From Burkholderiaceae bacterium (GTDB taxonomy: Bacteria; Pseudomonadota; Gammaproteobacteria; Burkholderiales; Burkholderiaceae): a DNA stretch of 64,000 bases. A program made the translations under genes and the position numbers. Under the pieces are notes generated by a model. That model did no database searches. It was not told the DNA's origin and saw only the letters and a list, made by a program, of their open reading frames with translations. The stretch's first letter is position 1; every line of letters starts with the position of its first letter. Of the stretch, positions 55,097 to 63,927 are shown piece by piece. Where the stretch lies: assembly GCA_021166835.1 (NCBI GenBank), contig JAJPEN010000062.1, forward strand, positions 84,145-148,144. The letters run 5' to 3'.

Positions 55097-57186
55097 TTTC
55101 TTCCTCGGCTGTTGCTCCCGCCCGGTCGGCGGGTCTTCAGGTAGTCGGCGTAATGCCGCGCTTCGAAATAGCGCACCAGCGCCTTCGTGCCGCGCGTGCA
55201 GTTGCGAAAGCAGCACACGCCCTGGTCCATCAGGCTGGCGGCCATCGCGTCGTAGAGCTTGCCGCCGTCGATGATCCCGATCAACGGCTTGTCGTGGCGA
55301 TCGACCAGCGGCGGCATCAGCTGCGCCGTGCTCTTCGGGTCGCTCAGGTCGTAGCCCGGGCGCAGCTTGCTCTGCTCGAGCGCGCGAACCGACGGCGCCG
55401 TCGGATCGAGACCGACGATGACCGCGTCGATGTTCGGGTCCTGCAGGAACGCTTCCGAGATCTCCAGGTGCGCCTCGTCGTCGGCACCCGGGTTGATGTC
55501 GAGCGGATTGCGCACCTCGACCAGCTGGTCGAGCTTCTTGGCGACGAGAATCTGCTCGATCTTCCGGACTGTCTCTTCGCCGGGCTCGCCCATCCGCAGC
55601 GCGAAGCCGTCGGTCTCGATGTTGTCGGCCATCGCCACCGCCTCGAAGCCGGCCCCGCTGATCGCGCCGAGCCGGTTGCCGCCGACCTTCTTGCCGTGCA
55701 GCGCACCGGCCAGGTAGAAGAGGTCGTCGAAGGTATTCAGGTCCTCGGTGACGATGGCGCCGGCGTGCCGCACCACCGACTCGAAGAGCGCCAGTCCGCC
55801 GGCGATCGACGCGGTGTGGCCCATCACCCCGCCCTGCCCGGGCGCCGTACGCCCGGACTTGTAGACGACGATCTGCTTGCCGGCGAGTACCGCCTTGCGC
55901 ACGGCGCGGGCAAAGTGCAGGCCGTCGAGATCCTTGAAGCCCTCGATGTAGATGCCGAGCGTGTCGATGTCGGGCAACTCGGCGAAGTAGCTCAGCATGT
56001 CGCCGTGCGTGAGATCGGTCTGGTTGCCCAGCGCGATCATGTACGCCGGATCGAGCCACGGGTTCTGCGACAGCCGGGTGATCATGAAGGCGCCGCTCTG
56101 CGAAAGCATCACCGAGTTGCGCACCGGCTTCTTCTGCGGCTTGGGCAACCGCTCGAGCGGAATGAACCAGGAGTCGTAGCGGCCCGGATGCGACACGACC
56201 CCCAGGCAGTTCGCGCCGAGGAAGATCGGGCCGCCGTCGGGCTTGCCGTGCGCGGCATTGATGCGCGCCGCCAGCGCCGCCGCCGGCTCGCGGCTCTTCT
56301 TCGTCTCGCCCATGCTGCCCGGGATCAGCATCACCGCCTCGACCGAGCCGGTTTCGATGATCTCGTCGACGAGCGCGTAGACCGCGCTCGCCGCCACCGC
56401 GACGATGAGCAGATCGAGCTTGCCGTCGAGTGCCGCGAGTCCATCGACGCAGCGCACTGCGTCGATCTCGGTCTCCCCGGGCTTAAGGACCAGCAACTGC
56501 TCCTTCGGAAAGCCCGAGCCGATCAGATTGCGCAGGATGATGCGGCCGAAATTCATGCCGCTGCCGGACACGCCGATGATGCCGATGCGACCGGGATGGA
56601 TCAGCTTGTCGATCTTCGCCACGGGTCGTGGCAGCCGCGCGGGCTGCGGCGCCGAGAAGCTGCAACGCGCGCTGCGCACGACAAGGCGCGATTCCGACTC
56701 GACGCAATCGAGTTCGAGCGTTTGCAGCACGAAGGGTGCATCGGGCTGTCCGGGTGCGAAGAAGCTCGCGAGCTCGAGCAGCCGCGCGAAGCATTCCTCG
56801 AGCTGCGCCTCGGGCGAGGATCGGCCTTCGCGCTGCGCGAGGGCAGCGATCTTCTGCCAGGCAAGGGTGCGTCGGAACAGGCGCAGGAAATCCGGCGCAT
56901 CGGTGAGTTCGGCAACGGCATAGACCGACGCACGATCGCGGCGGAACTGCGCTTCGTCGAACTCCGCCTCCAGGCCGCCGAAGCCGGCGCCGATGACCAT
57001 GCCGAATTCACGCGTGCTGTTCAGCGTGATCCGCAGCGCCCCGCCGCCGCCGCTCGAACCGGCATCGAGCCCGAGGCCCGCTGCGGCCAGCAGATGGTTC
57101 AGCGCGGCGCCGTCGAGGCTGTCGCGACCCTGCCCGGCCGCCTCCCGGAACAGATCGGTTGCCTGCGTCGCAAGAGAGTTGCCCAC
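55093..57186 (-). CDS. NDP-forming acyl-CoA synthetase with unusual domain order
   Basis: The 697-residue protein has first a segment (about 40-200) like the second half of an ATP-grasp domain (STREFGMVIGAGFGGLEAEF), then a CoA-binding domain (about 220-350, GIIGVSGSGMNFGRIILRNL) and succinyl-CoA-ligase-like domains (about 365-690). The phospho-histidine is H457 in GHTASIAGG, so the synthetase half looks intact. These enzymes make ATP (or GTP) from acyl-CoA and phosphate, or the reverse. The first half of the ATP-grasp domain is not evident, which makes the chain odd. GTG 57186 with GGAAGG eight bases before it was chosen. Thioesterase downstream overlaps. Confidence 0.75.
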   Translation of the reverse strand: MGNSLATQATDLFREAAGQGRDSLDGAALNHLLAAAGLGLDAGSSGGGGALRITLNSTREFGMVIGAGFGGLEAEFDEAQFRRDRASVYAVAELTDAPDFLRLFRRTLAWQKIAALAQREGRSSPEAQLEECFARLLELASFFAPGQPDAPFVLQTLELDCVESESRLVVRSARCSFSAPQPARLPRPVAKIDKLIHPGRIGIIGVSGSGMNFGRIILRNLIGSGFPKEQLLVLKPGETEIDAVRCVDGLAALDGKLDLLIVAVAASAVYALVDEIIETGSVEAVMLIPGSMGETKKSREPAAALAARINAAHGKPDGGPIFLGANCLGVVSHPGRYDSWFIPLERLPKPQKKPVRNSVMLSQSGAFMITRLSQNPWLDPAYMIALGNQTDLTHGDMLSYFAELPDIDTLGIYIEGFKDLDGLHFARAVRKAVLAGKQIVVYKSGRTAPGQGGVMGHTASIAGGLALFESVVRHAGAIVTEDLNTFDDLFYLAGALHGKKVGGNRLGAISGAGFEAVAMADNIETDGFALRMGEPGEETVRKIEQILVAKKLDQLVEVRNPLDINPGADDEAHLEISEAFLQDPNIDAVIVGLDPTAPSVRALEQSKLRPGYDLSDPKSTAQLMPPLVDRHDKPLIGIIDGGKLYDAMAASLMDQGVCCFRNCTRGTKALVRYFEARHYADYLKTRRPGGSNSRGRK

Positions 57187-57283
57187 GTCTCGACCTTCCG
57201 TCCGAATCGGATGCGAAGGGCGAACACTACCATGCGCGCCTGCCGGCACGAGCGGCGCGCGCCGGGGCCCGGACACGACCTCG

Positions 57284-58390
57284 TCAGTACCAGTCGTTGA
57301 GCATCACGCCGAAGCCGATGCGGCGCACGCGCGTCTGGTAGTCGAGCATCGACTCGCCGTAGCCGTCGAAATACTGGATGTGCCAGCGCAGATCGGGGCT
57401 GAAGCCGGTCGGCCGGCTCCAGTCGAACTGCAGCGCGCCCCGACCGGTGCGCGCGAAGCTGCGCCGCATCGTCAACGTGAAGTTGTGCACGTTGCCGACG
57501 AAGCCGAGCTTCAGCTCGCCGTCGCCGACGTAGCGTTCGATGCCCGGGTTGTCGTCGCCCTCGGCGGCGCCTGCGAAGGCCTTGCGATCCTCCGGAATGC
57601 GCCACCAGGGCCGCAGCCCGAGCCACCAGCCGTTCGGACGATCGAAGCGCAGATCGGCGAACAACCGGTTCCAGCTGCGCGAGCTGTCGCCCGAGCGTCC
57701 GTTGGACTGGTGCACGAAACCGGCGTTCGCCAACCGCCAGTCCCAGCCGAGAATGCGGCGCTCGGGCTTCCACGAAGCGTACAGCTCCGGCTCGTGGCTG
57801 TATTCCCGAAACGGGCTCGAGCGGTCCCGGTTGTACGCCTGCCACCATGACTGCCCGGTGTACGCGAAGAAGAACGCCAGGCGATCGTCCACCAGCGGCG
57901 GCGTAAACGCGAGCTTGAAGCTGATCTGGAACTTGACCTCGTTGCTCTGCACGTGCTCATCCGGCCCGGCGCTGGCCGGCGTCTCGAAGGCGTGCGAGAA
58001 CGGGTCGATGTAGTTCGGCCGGTGGGGCAGCAGCGCGAAGCGCTTGGCCCACACCTCGCGTTCGAGCGCCATGCGACGTGCGACCGGAGAGACCGGCCGC
58101 GCCGGCGCAGCCTGCGCCTTCGCCGGCGCCGCGGGGGAGGCGACGACCGGCTCCGACCGCTCCGGTTGGCGCAGCAGCTGCTGCTGCGCCGACCCTGCTT
58201 CCGTCGGCGCCGGCGCTTCGAACGCAGCGCATTGCCGGCGTACCGATTCGACGCTCGCGTCATCGGAGGCGCGCTGCAACGCCGACAGCAGGCAACGCTC
58301 GGCGGGGGTCTGCGCGCCGGCGCTCGTCGAGCAAGGAATGGCGACGAGCATGCCGACCAGGCATGCCCGCGAGGGACGGAGAAACGGCAT
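57284..58390 (-). CDS. pldA: PldA-like outer-membrane phospholipase A
   Basis: The 368-residue precursor has a signal peptide (about 1-28, ending SAGAQ), a low-complexity Ala/Pro-rich stretch (about 60-105) and a C-terminal beta-barrel with the PldA catalytic motif H-x-S-N-G (GFVHQSNGRSG) and HIQYFDGYGESMLDY at the end. It hydrolyses membrane phospholipids at the outer membrane. ATG 58390 was chosen over an in-frame ATG at 58408 because the signal peptide fits best. It ends the minus-strand group 47 bases after the metallo-hydrolase. Confidence 0.9.
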   Translation of the reverse strand: MPFLRPSRACLVGMLVAIPCSTSAGAQTPAERCLLSALQRASDDASVESVRRQCAAFEAPAPTEAGSAQQQLLRQPERSEPVVASPAAPAKAQAAPARPVSPVARRMALEREVWAKRFALLPHRPNYIDPFSHAFETPASAGPDEHVQSNEVKFQISFKLAFTPPLVDDRLAFFFAYTGQSWWQAYNRDRSSPFREYSHEPELYASWKPERRILGWDWRLANAGFVHQSNGRSGDSSRSWNRLFADLRFDRPNGWWLGLRPWWRIPEDRKAFAGAAEGDDNPGIERYVGDGELKLGFVGNVHNFTLTMRRSFARTGRGALQFDWSRPTGFSPDLRWHIQYFDGYGESMLDYQTRVRRIGFGVMLNDWY

Positions 58391-58436
58391 CGCGCGATTG
58401 TGAAGCATGCGCCGCCGCTGCCCCGGCGAAGATGCA

Positions 58437-59414
58437 TCAGCGCACGCCGAGCGCCTCGCGCTGCATGCGCAGATAGACGTTGTACGCGTTGCGTCGGTTC
58501 GCATCGTCGAAGGCCGGCAGCGACGAGAAGCGCGACCAGTCGGTGCGCCGGTAGGCCTCGTCGAAGTCGAGCAGTTCGTCCACCGCCTTGCCCATTTCTG
58601 AACGCAGGAACAGCAGGTAGTCGCGCGTGAGCGCGAGGTCGGCCAGCGCGTCGGTGGACGCGCGTCCGTGCCCGGTGACGACCACGCGCGGGCGATACGC
58701 GGACAGCTTCTCCAGCGCCGCGAGCCATGCGCTCGGATCGGCGTCGCCGACGAAAGGCACGCGCCCGGCGAAGATCAGGTCGCCGGCGAAAAGCACGCCC
58801 TCCTCCTCCACGAGCATCATCAGGTCCTCGGTGGTGTGCGCGGGACCCGCCGGCAGCAGGCGGAAGGTGAGACCCCCGAGGCGAAAGACGGTTTCACCAT
58901 CGACATAATGATCGGGCGCGACGATGCGCGCCTCGTCGGTGACCCAAGGTGCCAGCGATTCGCGTCGCTCCGCCAGCCGCTGCTCGTCGGCGTCGGTGGC
59001 CAGATAATCGTGCACCGCGCGGTGCGCCCACACCTCGGCGCCCGCGTCCTCGAACGCCTGCAATCCGTAGAAGTGGTCCGAGTGATAGTGGCTGACGACG
59101 ACGCGGCGCACCGGCTGCTTCGTGATGCCGCGGATGCGTTCGAGCAGGACCGCGCCGAGCGCCGGCGTGCCGAGCGCGTCGAACACGACGACGCCTTCGT
59201 CGGTGACGACGAAGCCCGCGTTGGAATTGAAGCCCTCGTTCTGCAGCGACACCATGCCGCTGTCGCCCTGCACGTACCAGACGCGATCGGAGACGCGCTG
59301 CGGCGCGACATCGACGCGTACCGGTGCAGGCGCACGCGCGACGACGTCGGCGGCGAGACCTGCGGACAGGAAGATCGCGACGAAACAGTGCACCAGGGCG
59401 CGAGGCGCGGGCAT
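58437..59414 (-). CDS. SoxH-like MBL-fold metallo-hydrolase
   Basis: The 325-residue protein has a signal sequence (about 1-30) and the beta-lactamase-fold metal motif H-x-H-x-D-H in VVSHYHSDHFYG, plus PAHTTEDLM, FAGDLIF and TGHG for the other ligands. It fits the SoxH type found in several sox clusters. Its function in sulfur oxidation is not established. It overlaps the GlcG-like gene by one base and is translated in the same direction as soxB. Confidence 0.8.
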   Translation of the reverse strand: MPAPRALVHCFVAIFLSAGLAADVVARAPAPVRVDVAPQRVSDRVWYVQGDSGMVSLQNEGFNSNAGFVVTDEGVVVFDALGTPALGAVLLERIRGITKQPVRRVVVSHYHSDHFYGLQAFEDAGAEVWAHRAVHDYLATDADEQRLAERRESLAPWVTDEARIVAPDHYVDGETVFRLGGLTFRLLPAGPAHTTEDLMMLVEEEGVLFAGDLIFAGRVPFVGDADPSAWLAALEKLSAYRPRVVVTGHGRASTDALADLALTRDYLLFLRSEMGKAVDELLDFDEAYRRTDWSRFSSLPAFDDANRRNAYNVYLRMQREALGVR

Positions 59415-59938
59415 CACTGCATCTCGACGTCCATCCGGATCGCGTCGATGCCCTTCTGCGCGCAGCGCTCGTCGGCCTCGCCGCCCGGCGCGCCCGAGAC
59501 GCCGATCGCCGCGATCGTCGATCCGCTCGCCTCGATCGGCAGGCCGCCGCCGATCGGCATCACGCGCGAGGCGCCGCGGATACCGCTCATCGGCTTGCCG
59601 GCCTGCGTCTCGTCGCCGAGCATCGCCGTCGGCATGCGGAACGACGCGGCGGTCCACGCCTTGTCGGTCGCCACCTCGACGGTGTGCGCCCCGGCGAAGC
59701 GGTCGCGCACGAAAGCCTGCAGCACGCCGCTGCGATCGGTGACGGCGACGCCCACCTGGAAGCCCTCTTTGCGGCAGGCCTCCAGCGCGGCCATCGCCGC
59801 CTTGTTCGCCAGTTCGGCGACGAGCGAACGCGTGACGAAGGTCGCTTCGGCGCGTGCGCACTGCGGCGCGAGCGCGCCAGCCGCTGCCGTCGCGCAAGCG
59901 GCAGCGACGAACGAGCGAAACGAAAACGTGAAGCTCAT
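59414..59938 (-). CDS. GlcG/HbpS-like exported protein
   Basis: The 174-residue precursor has a signal peptide (about 1-35) and a GlcG/HbpS domain (ALEACRKEGFQVGVAVTDRSG, KAWTAASFRMPT, PIEASGSTIAAIGVSGAPGG). HbpS binds haem and senses redox stress in Streptomyces; GlcG is an uncharacterised partner of glycolate oxidation. Here it lies between the SoxW-like thioredoxin and the SoxH-like hydrolase with overlaps on both sides, so a link to Sox biogenesis or haem handling is plausible. Confidence 0.85.
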   Translation of the reverse strand: MSFTFSFRSFVAAACATAAAGALAPQCARAEATFVTRSLVAELANKAAMAALEACRKEGFQVGVAVTDRSGVLQAFVRDRFAGAHTVEVATDKAWTAASFRMPTAMLGDETQAGKPMSGIRGASRVMPIGGGLPIEASGSTIAAIGVSGAPGGEADERCAQKGIDAIRMDVEMQ

Positions 59939-60516
59939 CCTTGTGCTCCGTGCTTCAGCCAGCGTGCCAGGTCGGCGACGTCCTCGGGAAACATCTCGCC
60001 GATCTCGACCTGCACGAGACGGCCGCTGCGGCCGATGACCCAGACGATCGGCAGGCCCTTTGGCCGGCCGAGCGCCGCTTCCCATTTCGAATCGAGCATC
60101 GCGGCGTGGAATGCGTAGCCGTGCTCGCGCATGTACCGCTGCACATCGTCGGCCCTGCGGTCGATCGACAGACCGAGCACTTCGAGCCCCGATGTCGCGT
60201 GCGCGCGATGCAGCTTGTCGATCTCGGGGTTCTGGCGCGCGCAGAACGGGCACCACGTGGCCCACAACTCGACGACCAGCACCTTCCCGCGCCAGTAGGC
60301 AGGATCGATCTCACGGCCGTCGAGCAGGCGCACCGGCGGCAACTCGATGCGCGTGCCCGGCGGCGGCGCGGCGCGCGCTGCCGAGGCGATCGGCAACGAA
60401 GTCGCCGGCGCCGCGGCGTGCTGCGCTGCGCTCTGCGTCGCGGCCGCCATCCGCGGCGCGGCGCCCGCCGCTGCAGCGGCGCCGGCCGCGGTCAACAGGC
60501 GGCGTCGCAGATTCAT
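59935..60516 (-). CDS. SoxW/TlpA-like periplasmic thioredoxin
   Basis: The 193-residue precursor has a twin-arginine-like N-terminus (MNLRRRLLTAAGAAAAAG) and a long Ala-rich linker before the thioredoxin fold with the active site WCPFC (about residue 90). SoxW and TlpA-like proteins keep periplasmic thiols or SoxY reduced. It lies four bases after soxB and overlaps the next gene (ATGA), consistent with a function in the Sox pathway. Confidence 0.85.
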   Translation of the reverse strand: MNLRRRLLTAAGAAAAAGAAPRMAAATQSAAQHAAAPATSLPIASAARAAPPPGTRIELPPVRLLDGREIDPAYWRGKVLVVELWATWCPFCARQNPEIDKLHRAHATSGLEVLGLSIDRRADDVQRYMREHGYAFHAAMLDSKWEAALGRPKGLPIVWVIGRSGRLVQVEIGEMFPEDVADLARWLKHGAQG

Positions 60517-60520
60517 CTCG

Positions 60521-62236
60521 TCAGGCGATTCCGGGGTTCTCGCCGACGCCGATCAGCCGCGGCCGGTTCGGCTCGCGCGTGGCGACAGTGCGCCTGGCCT
60601 TCAGCCAGCGCTCGACGACTTCCCAGACCGGCTCGCCGCTGGCGCCCTGTGCCACAGGCGCCCAGCCCGCCACGCGGTACGTGCGCGACGCGTCGATCGG
60701 CTTGCCGTCCAGGCGCATGTCGGAGATGCGCGAGCCCGCGGCGGCCGACGGCGTGCACGCGTAGGTCATTCCACCCACGCGCACCATGTCGCCGCCCTGC
60801 TGGTAATACGGGTCGGGATTGAACAGGTTGTCGGCGACGTCCTCGAGAATCGTCTTGATCATCTCGCCCGACAGTTCCGAGACGGTGGTGTACGGATAGG
60901 TGATCGCCGTCTGGTCCATCAGGTGCTCGCGCGTGATCGCTTCGCCGGGCAGCAGCGACGTGCCCCAGCGAAAGCCCGGCGAAAAAGCGATCTGCGCGTC
61001 CTTCTCCTCGATCAGGGCATCGAGGATCAGCTGGTCGAAGGTTCCGTTGAAGTTGCCGCGCCGGTACAGCAGCCCCTCGGTGACGGCGAGCTTCTCCTCG
61101 AGCTTCGCCCGATGCGGCGCGCGCACTCGGTCGATCAACGCCTGCATGTCCGCGTCGGCGGGCAGCAGGTTGGAGAACACCGGCAGCAGCCGGTAGCGGA
61201 AATCGGCAACCTTGCCGCCCTTGACGTCGAAGTCGAGCACGGCGAGGAACTTGCCGTTCGATCCGGCGTTGGTGACGAGCGTCGTGCCCTTCGCGTTGCG
61301 CACCTTCACCGGTCGCGGCACGCCGTCGTGCGTGTGGCCGCCGAGGATCGCGTCCAGGCCGCTCACGCGCGACGCGAGTTGCAGATCGACGTCCATTCCG
61401 TTGTGCGACAACAGCACGACCACCTGCGCACCCTTGGCGCGCACTTCGTCGACGATCTGCTGCAGTCGCTCGTCCTGGATACCGAAACTCCATTGCTCGA
61501 CGAAATACCGCGGATTCGCGATCGGCGTGTACGGGAACGCCTGGCCGATGATCGCCACCGGCACCCCGTTGATCGTGCGCAGTGCGTGCGACGGGAAGAC
61601 CGGATCTTCGAAGTCGGTGGTCTTGACGTTCTGCGCGACGAAGTCGATGTGGCCCTTCAGGTCGCGCGCGATGATCTCCTCGACGCGCTCGGCACCGTAG
61701 GTGAACTCCCAGTGCGCGGTCATCACGTCCACGCCTAGCTGCTTGCACGCGTCGACCATGTCCTGGCCCTTCGACCACAGCGCAGTGGCCGAGCCCTGCC
61801 AGGTGTCGCCGCCGTCGAGCAGCAGCGCACCCGGACGCGAGGCGCGCAGGCGCTTCACCAGCGTGGCCAGATGCGCGAAACCACCGACCTTTCCGTAGGC
61901 GCGCGCCGCGTCCTCGAACTGAAGGCAGGTGAAGGCGTGCGCCTCGTGGCCACCCGGCGCGATGCCGAAGTGCTTCAGCAACGCCTCGCCGACCAGGTGC
62001 GGCGGTCGGCCGAGCGCATCGCCGATGCCCAGGTTCACGCTCGGCTCGCGAAAATACACCGGCATCAACTGCGCATGGCAGTCGGTGAAGTGCAGCAGGC
62101 TCACGTTGCCGAAGGGCGCAAGTTCGTAGAACGATTCGGCACGCGCCGAGCCGGGCGCTGCCGCGCCGGCCGGCAACGAAAGGCCCGCAGCCGAGGCGGC
62201 CGCGAGCAGCCGCAGGAACTCGCGGCGATCGATCAT
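60521..62236 (-). CDS. soxB: SoxB thiosulfohydrolase
   Basis: The 571-residue precursor has a Tat signal (DRREFLRLLAAASAAGLSLP) and the dinuclear manganese metallo-phosphoesterase motifs LLHFTDCHAQL, LDGGDTWQGSATALW, VLLSHNGMDVDL and LGGHTHDG. SoxB removes the sulfonate group of thiosulfate bound to SoxY as sulfate. The length and motifs are normal. It follows soxX by 58 bases on the minus strand. Confidence 0.95.
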   Translation of the reverse strand: MIDRREFLRLLAAASAAGLSLPAGAAAPGSARAESFYELAPFGNVSLLHFTDCHAQLMPVYFREPSVNLGIGDALGRPPHLVGEALLKHFGIAPGGHEAHAFTCLQFEDAARAYGKVGGFAHLATLVKRLRASRPGALLLDGGDTWQGSATALWSKGQDMVDACKQLGVDVMTAHWEFTYGAERVEEIIARDLKGHIDFVAQNVKTTDFEDPVFPSHALRTINGVPVAIIGQAFPYTPIANPRYFVEQWSFGIQDERLQQIVDEVRAKGAQVVVLLSHNGMDVDLQLASRVSGLDAILGGHTHDGVPRPVKVRNAKGTTLVTNAGSNGKFLAVLDFDVKGGKVADFRYRLLPVFSNLLPADADMQALIDRVRAPHRAKLEEKLAVTEGLLYRRGNFNGTFDQLILDALIEEKDAQIAFSPGFRWGTSLLPGEAITREHLMDQTAITYPYTTVSELSGEMIKTILEDVADNLFNPDPYYQQGGDMVRVGGMTYACTPSAAAGSRISDMRLDGKPIDASRTYRVAGWAPVAQGASGEPVWEVVERWLKARRTVATREPNRPRLIGVGENPGIA

Positions 62237-62294
62237 CGTCGCGCGCTGCTCATGCGCTGCACGGCGGGCACCTCGCTTCGCATCGTTGGGCCAC

Positions 62295-62933
62295 TCACTG
62301 GTTGACCGGAGAGGCCGGGTCGAGCAGCAGCGCCATCACGTCCTTCAACTGCGCCTCGGTGAGGATGCCGGCATCGCCGAAGCGCGGCATGTTGTTGCAT
62401 GCGGCGTACGCGTGGCCGTTCCACAGGCGCGTCCACGTGTACTCGACGGTGTCCTTCGAGTTGCCGCGCAGCTTGCCGTACTGGTACAGCGACGGCCCGA
62501 TGTTGCCGTAGGCGATCTCCTGCTTCGACAACTGGTGGCACGCATAGCAGTTGCCCCCGGCCACCGTCTTCTCGGTGTCGCTGTACTGCAGGCCGCGGCC
62601 GCTCTGCGCGATCTTCTCGCCCGCCTTCCAGTCGCCGAGGAACTTGCCGTCGGCCGGGAACTTCACGCTCTTCTTCGCGTCGGCCTCGAGTCGCGCGCGC
62701 AGGTCCGCCGGCAGCGGCTTGTCGGCGTACTGGCTGCACACCTGCTGCAGTTCGGTCTGCTGCAGGCGATCGACCTTGGCGATCCCCTTGTCGCGGAACG
62801 AGGCCATCAGCTCCTGCTTGACCTCGGCGTCGGAAACCGTGCGCGAACCCGTCATCGACGCGCAGCCGGCGATCCCGACGACGGCAGCGAGCGCGACGGC
62901 AGCGCGTCGCAGGTAGCGAATTCTTCGTGGCAT
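62295..62933 (-). CDS. soxX: SoxX cytochrome c subunit, probable lipoprotein
   Basis: The 212-residue precursor carries one haem site CYACH (about residue 127) and the SoxX segment NIGPSLYQYGKLRG with a C-terminal NMPRFG motif (Met ligand region). The N-terminus has a lipobox-like VGIAGCAS, so it may be membrane-anchored. An N-terminal part of about 100 residues makes it longer than minimal SoxX. With SoxA it attaches thiosulfate to SoxY. It lies 18 bases downstream of soxA. Confidence 0.92.
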   Translation of the reverse strand: MPRRIRYLRRAAVALAAVVGIAGCASMTGSRTVSDAEVKQELMASFRDKGIAKVDRLQQTELQQVCSQYADKPLPADLRARLEADAKKSVKFPADGKFLGDWKAGEKIAQSGRGLQYSDTEKTVAGGNCYACHQLSKQEIAYGNIGPSLYQYGKLRGNSKDTVEYTWTRLWNGHAYAACNNMPRFGDAGILTEAQLKDVMALLLDPASPVNQ

Positions 62934-62951
62934 CTCTCGTCTCCTCGTTGC

Positions 62952-63761
62952 TTATCGTTTGATCGCCGGCGAATCCATCGTGCCGCCCTTGGCCGTTACG
63001 CCGAGGAACGTGATCAGGTCGATCGACGCGGGCGACGTGAAGACGAGTTCGGGGAAGCGCTGCTGGCGAAAGCAGTCGTTCAGGCGCCACTGCATCGTGC
63101 GCAACGCACCCTGCGATACGCGGTACGCGGGCCAGGTCGTGAACGCCTTCTGCGCCGCGTCGGGCTTCAGCAGGTTGGGCAGGCCCTGCAGGCGGATGCG
63201 CTTGTCGTCCTCGCCGTGGCACGAAGCGCAGGAGAAGTCGTAGGGGCCGCCGCGATAGAAGAAGATCTTCCTGCCGCGCTGGTAGGCCTCGATCTCCTTC
63301 GGATGGCTCTGCGGAACCGCCACCGGCATGCCGCGCGACTCCTCGACGAGGTAGGCGATCAGCGCTTCGTTGTCGGTGGCGCGCTGCCCTGCGCCGGAGA
63401 ACGGCTTCTTCACCAGTTCGGCGCGCTCGAATCCCTGCAGCGTCATCTGGCAATGCACGAGCCGCGCCTCGGCGTCCATCACCTGGTCGGTGTCGGCGAA
63501 GTAGCGCGGCAACTGCGCATACACGCCCTTGACGACGCCCGGACCCTTGCCGAGGTCGCAGCGCTCCAGGCTAACGTTCTTCGGTCCTCGCGCCGTCTTC
63601 CACAACTCCTCGCCGCGCATCACGGTGAGCTCGGCCGGGTTGCCGTCCTGCAGCATCTCGCGATAGCGCTCGATCTCGGCCTGCGTATCGGATTGCGCGT
63701 ACGCGGCCGACGCGGTGGCGGCGAGCGCCGACGCTGCAATGCACAGCAATGCCTTTCGCAT
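62952..63761 (-). CDS. soxA: SoxA cytochrome c subunit, monohaem type
   Basis: The 269-residue precursor has a signal peptide (about 1-22), one haem site CASCH (about residue 181) and the persulfide-cysteine motif NDCFRQQRFPE (about residue 229), with a cysteine pair in LERCDLG and LVHCQM in place of a second haem site. This is the monohaem SoxA form. With SoxX it catalyses the oxidative joining of thiosulfate to the SoxY cysteine. Before its start is the inverted repeat at 63836-63927. Confidence 0.94.
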   Translation of the reverse strand: MRKALLCIAASALAATASAAYAQSDTQAEIERYREMLQDGNPAELTVMRGEELWKTARGPKNVSLERCDLGKGPGVVKGVYAQLPRYFADTDQVMDAEARLVHCQMTLQGFERAELVKKPFSGAGQRATDNEALIAYLVEESRGMPVAVPQSHPKEIEAYQRGRKIFFYRGGPYDFSCASCHGEDDKRIRLQGLPNLLKPDAAQKAFTTWPAYRVSQGALRTMQWRLNDCFRQQRFPELVFTSPASIDLITFLGVTAKGGTMDSPAIKR

Positions 63762-63835
63762 GAATTGTCTCCTCTTGATTGAATTGGTCCACCGCGCTGC
63801 ACCGCCCGAGGCAAGCGCTGCTTATAGGCGCGTCG

Positions 63836-63927
63836 AGAACGTGCGAAGAGAACGGAGCGAACCGGAGCGAACCGGGAGCGAACCGCGGGGGAGCGAACCC
63901 GTTCGCTACGGTCTCTTCGCACGTTCT
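63836..63927. repeat. Long inverted repeat between soxZ end and soxA
   Basis: A perfect 16-bp inverted repeat joins 63836-63851 with 63912-63927 and can extend with few mismatches into the GAGCGAAC/GTTCGCT segments. The loop holds four near-direct GGAGCGAACC-like units. It begins one base after the soxZ-like stop (63928-63930) on the minus strand. No T-run follows. It is a likely RNA-processing or attenuating structure that sets soxZ above soxA expression. Confidence 0.8.
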
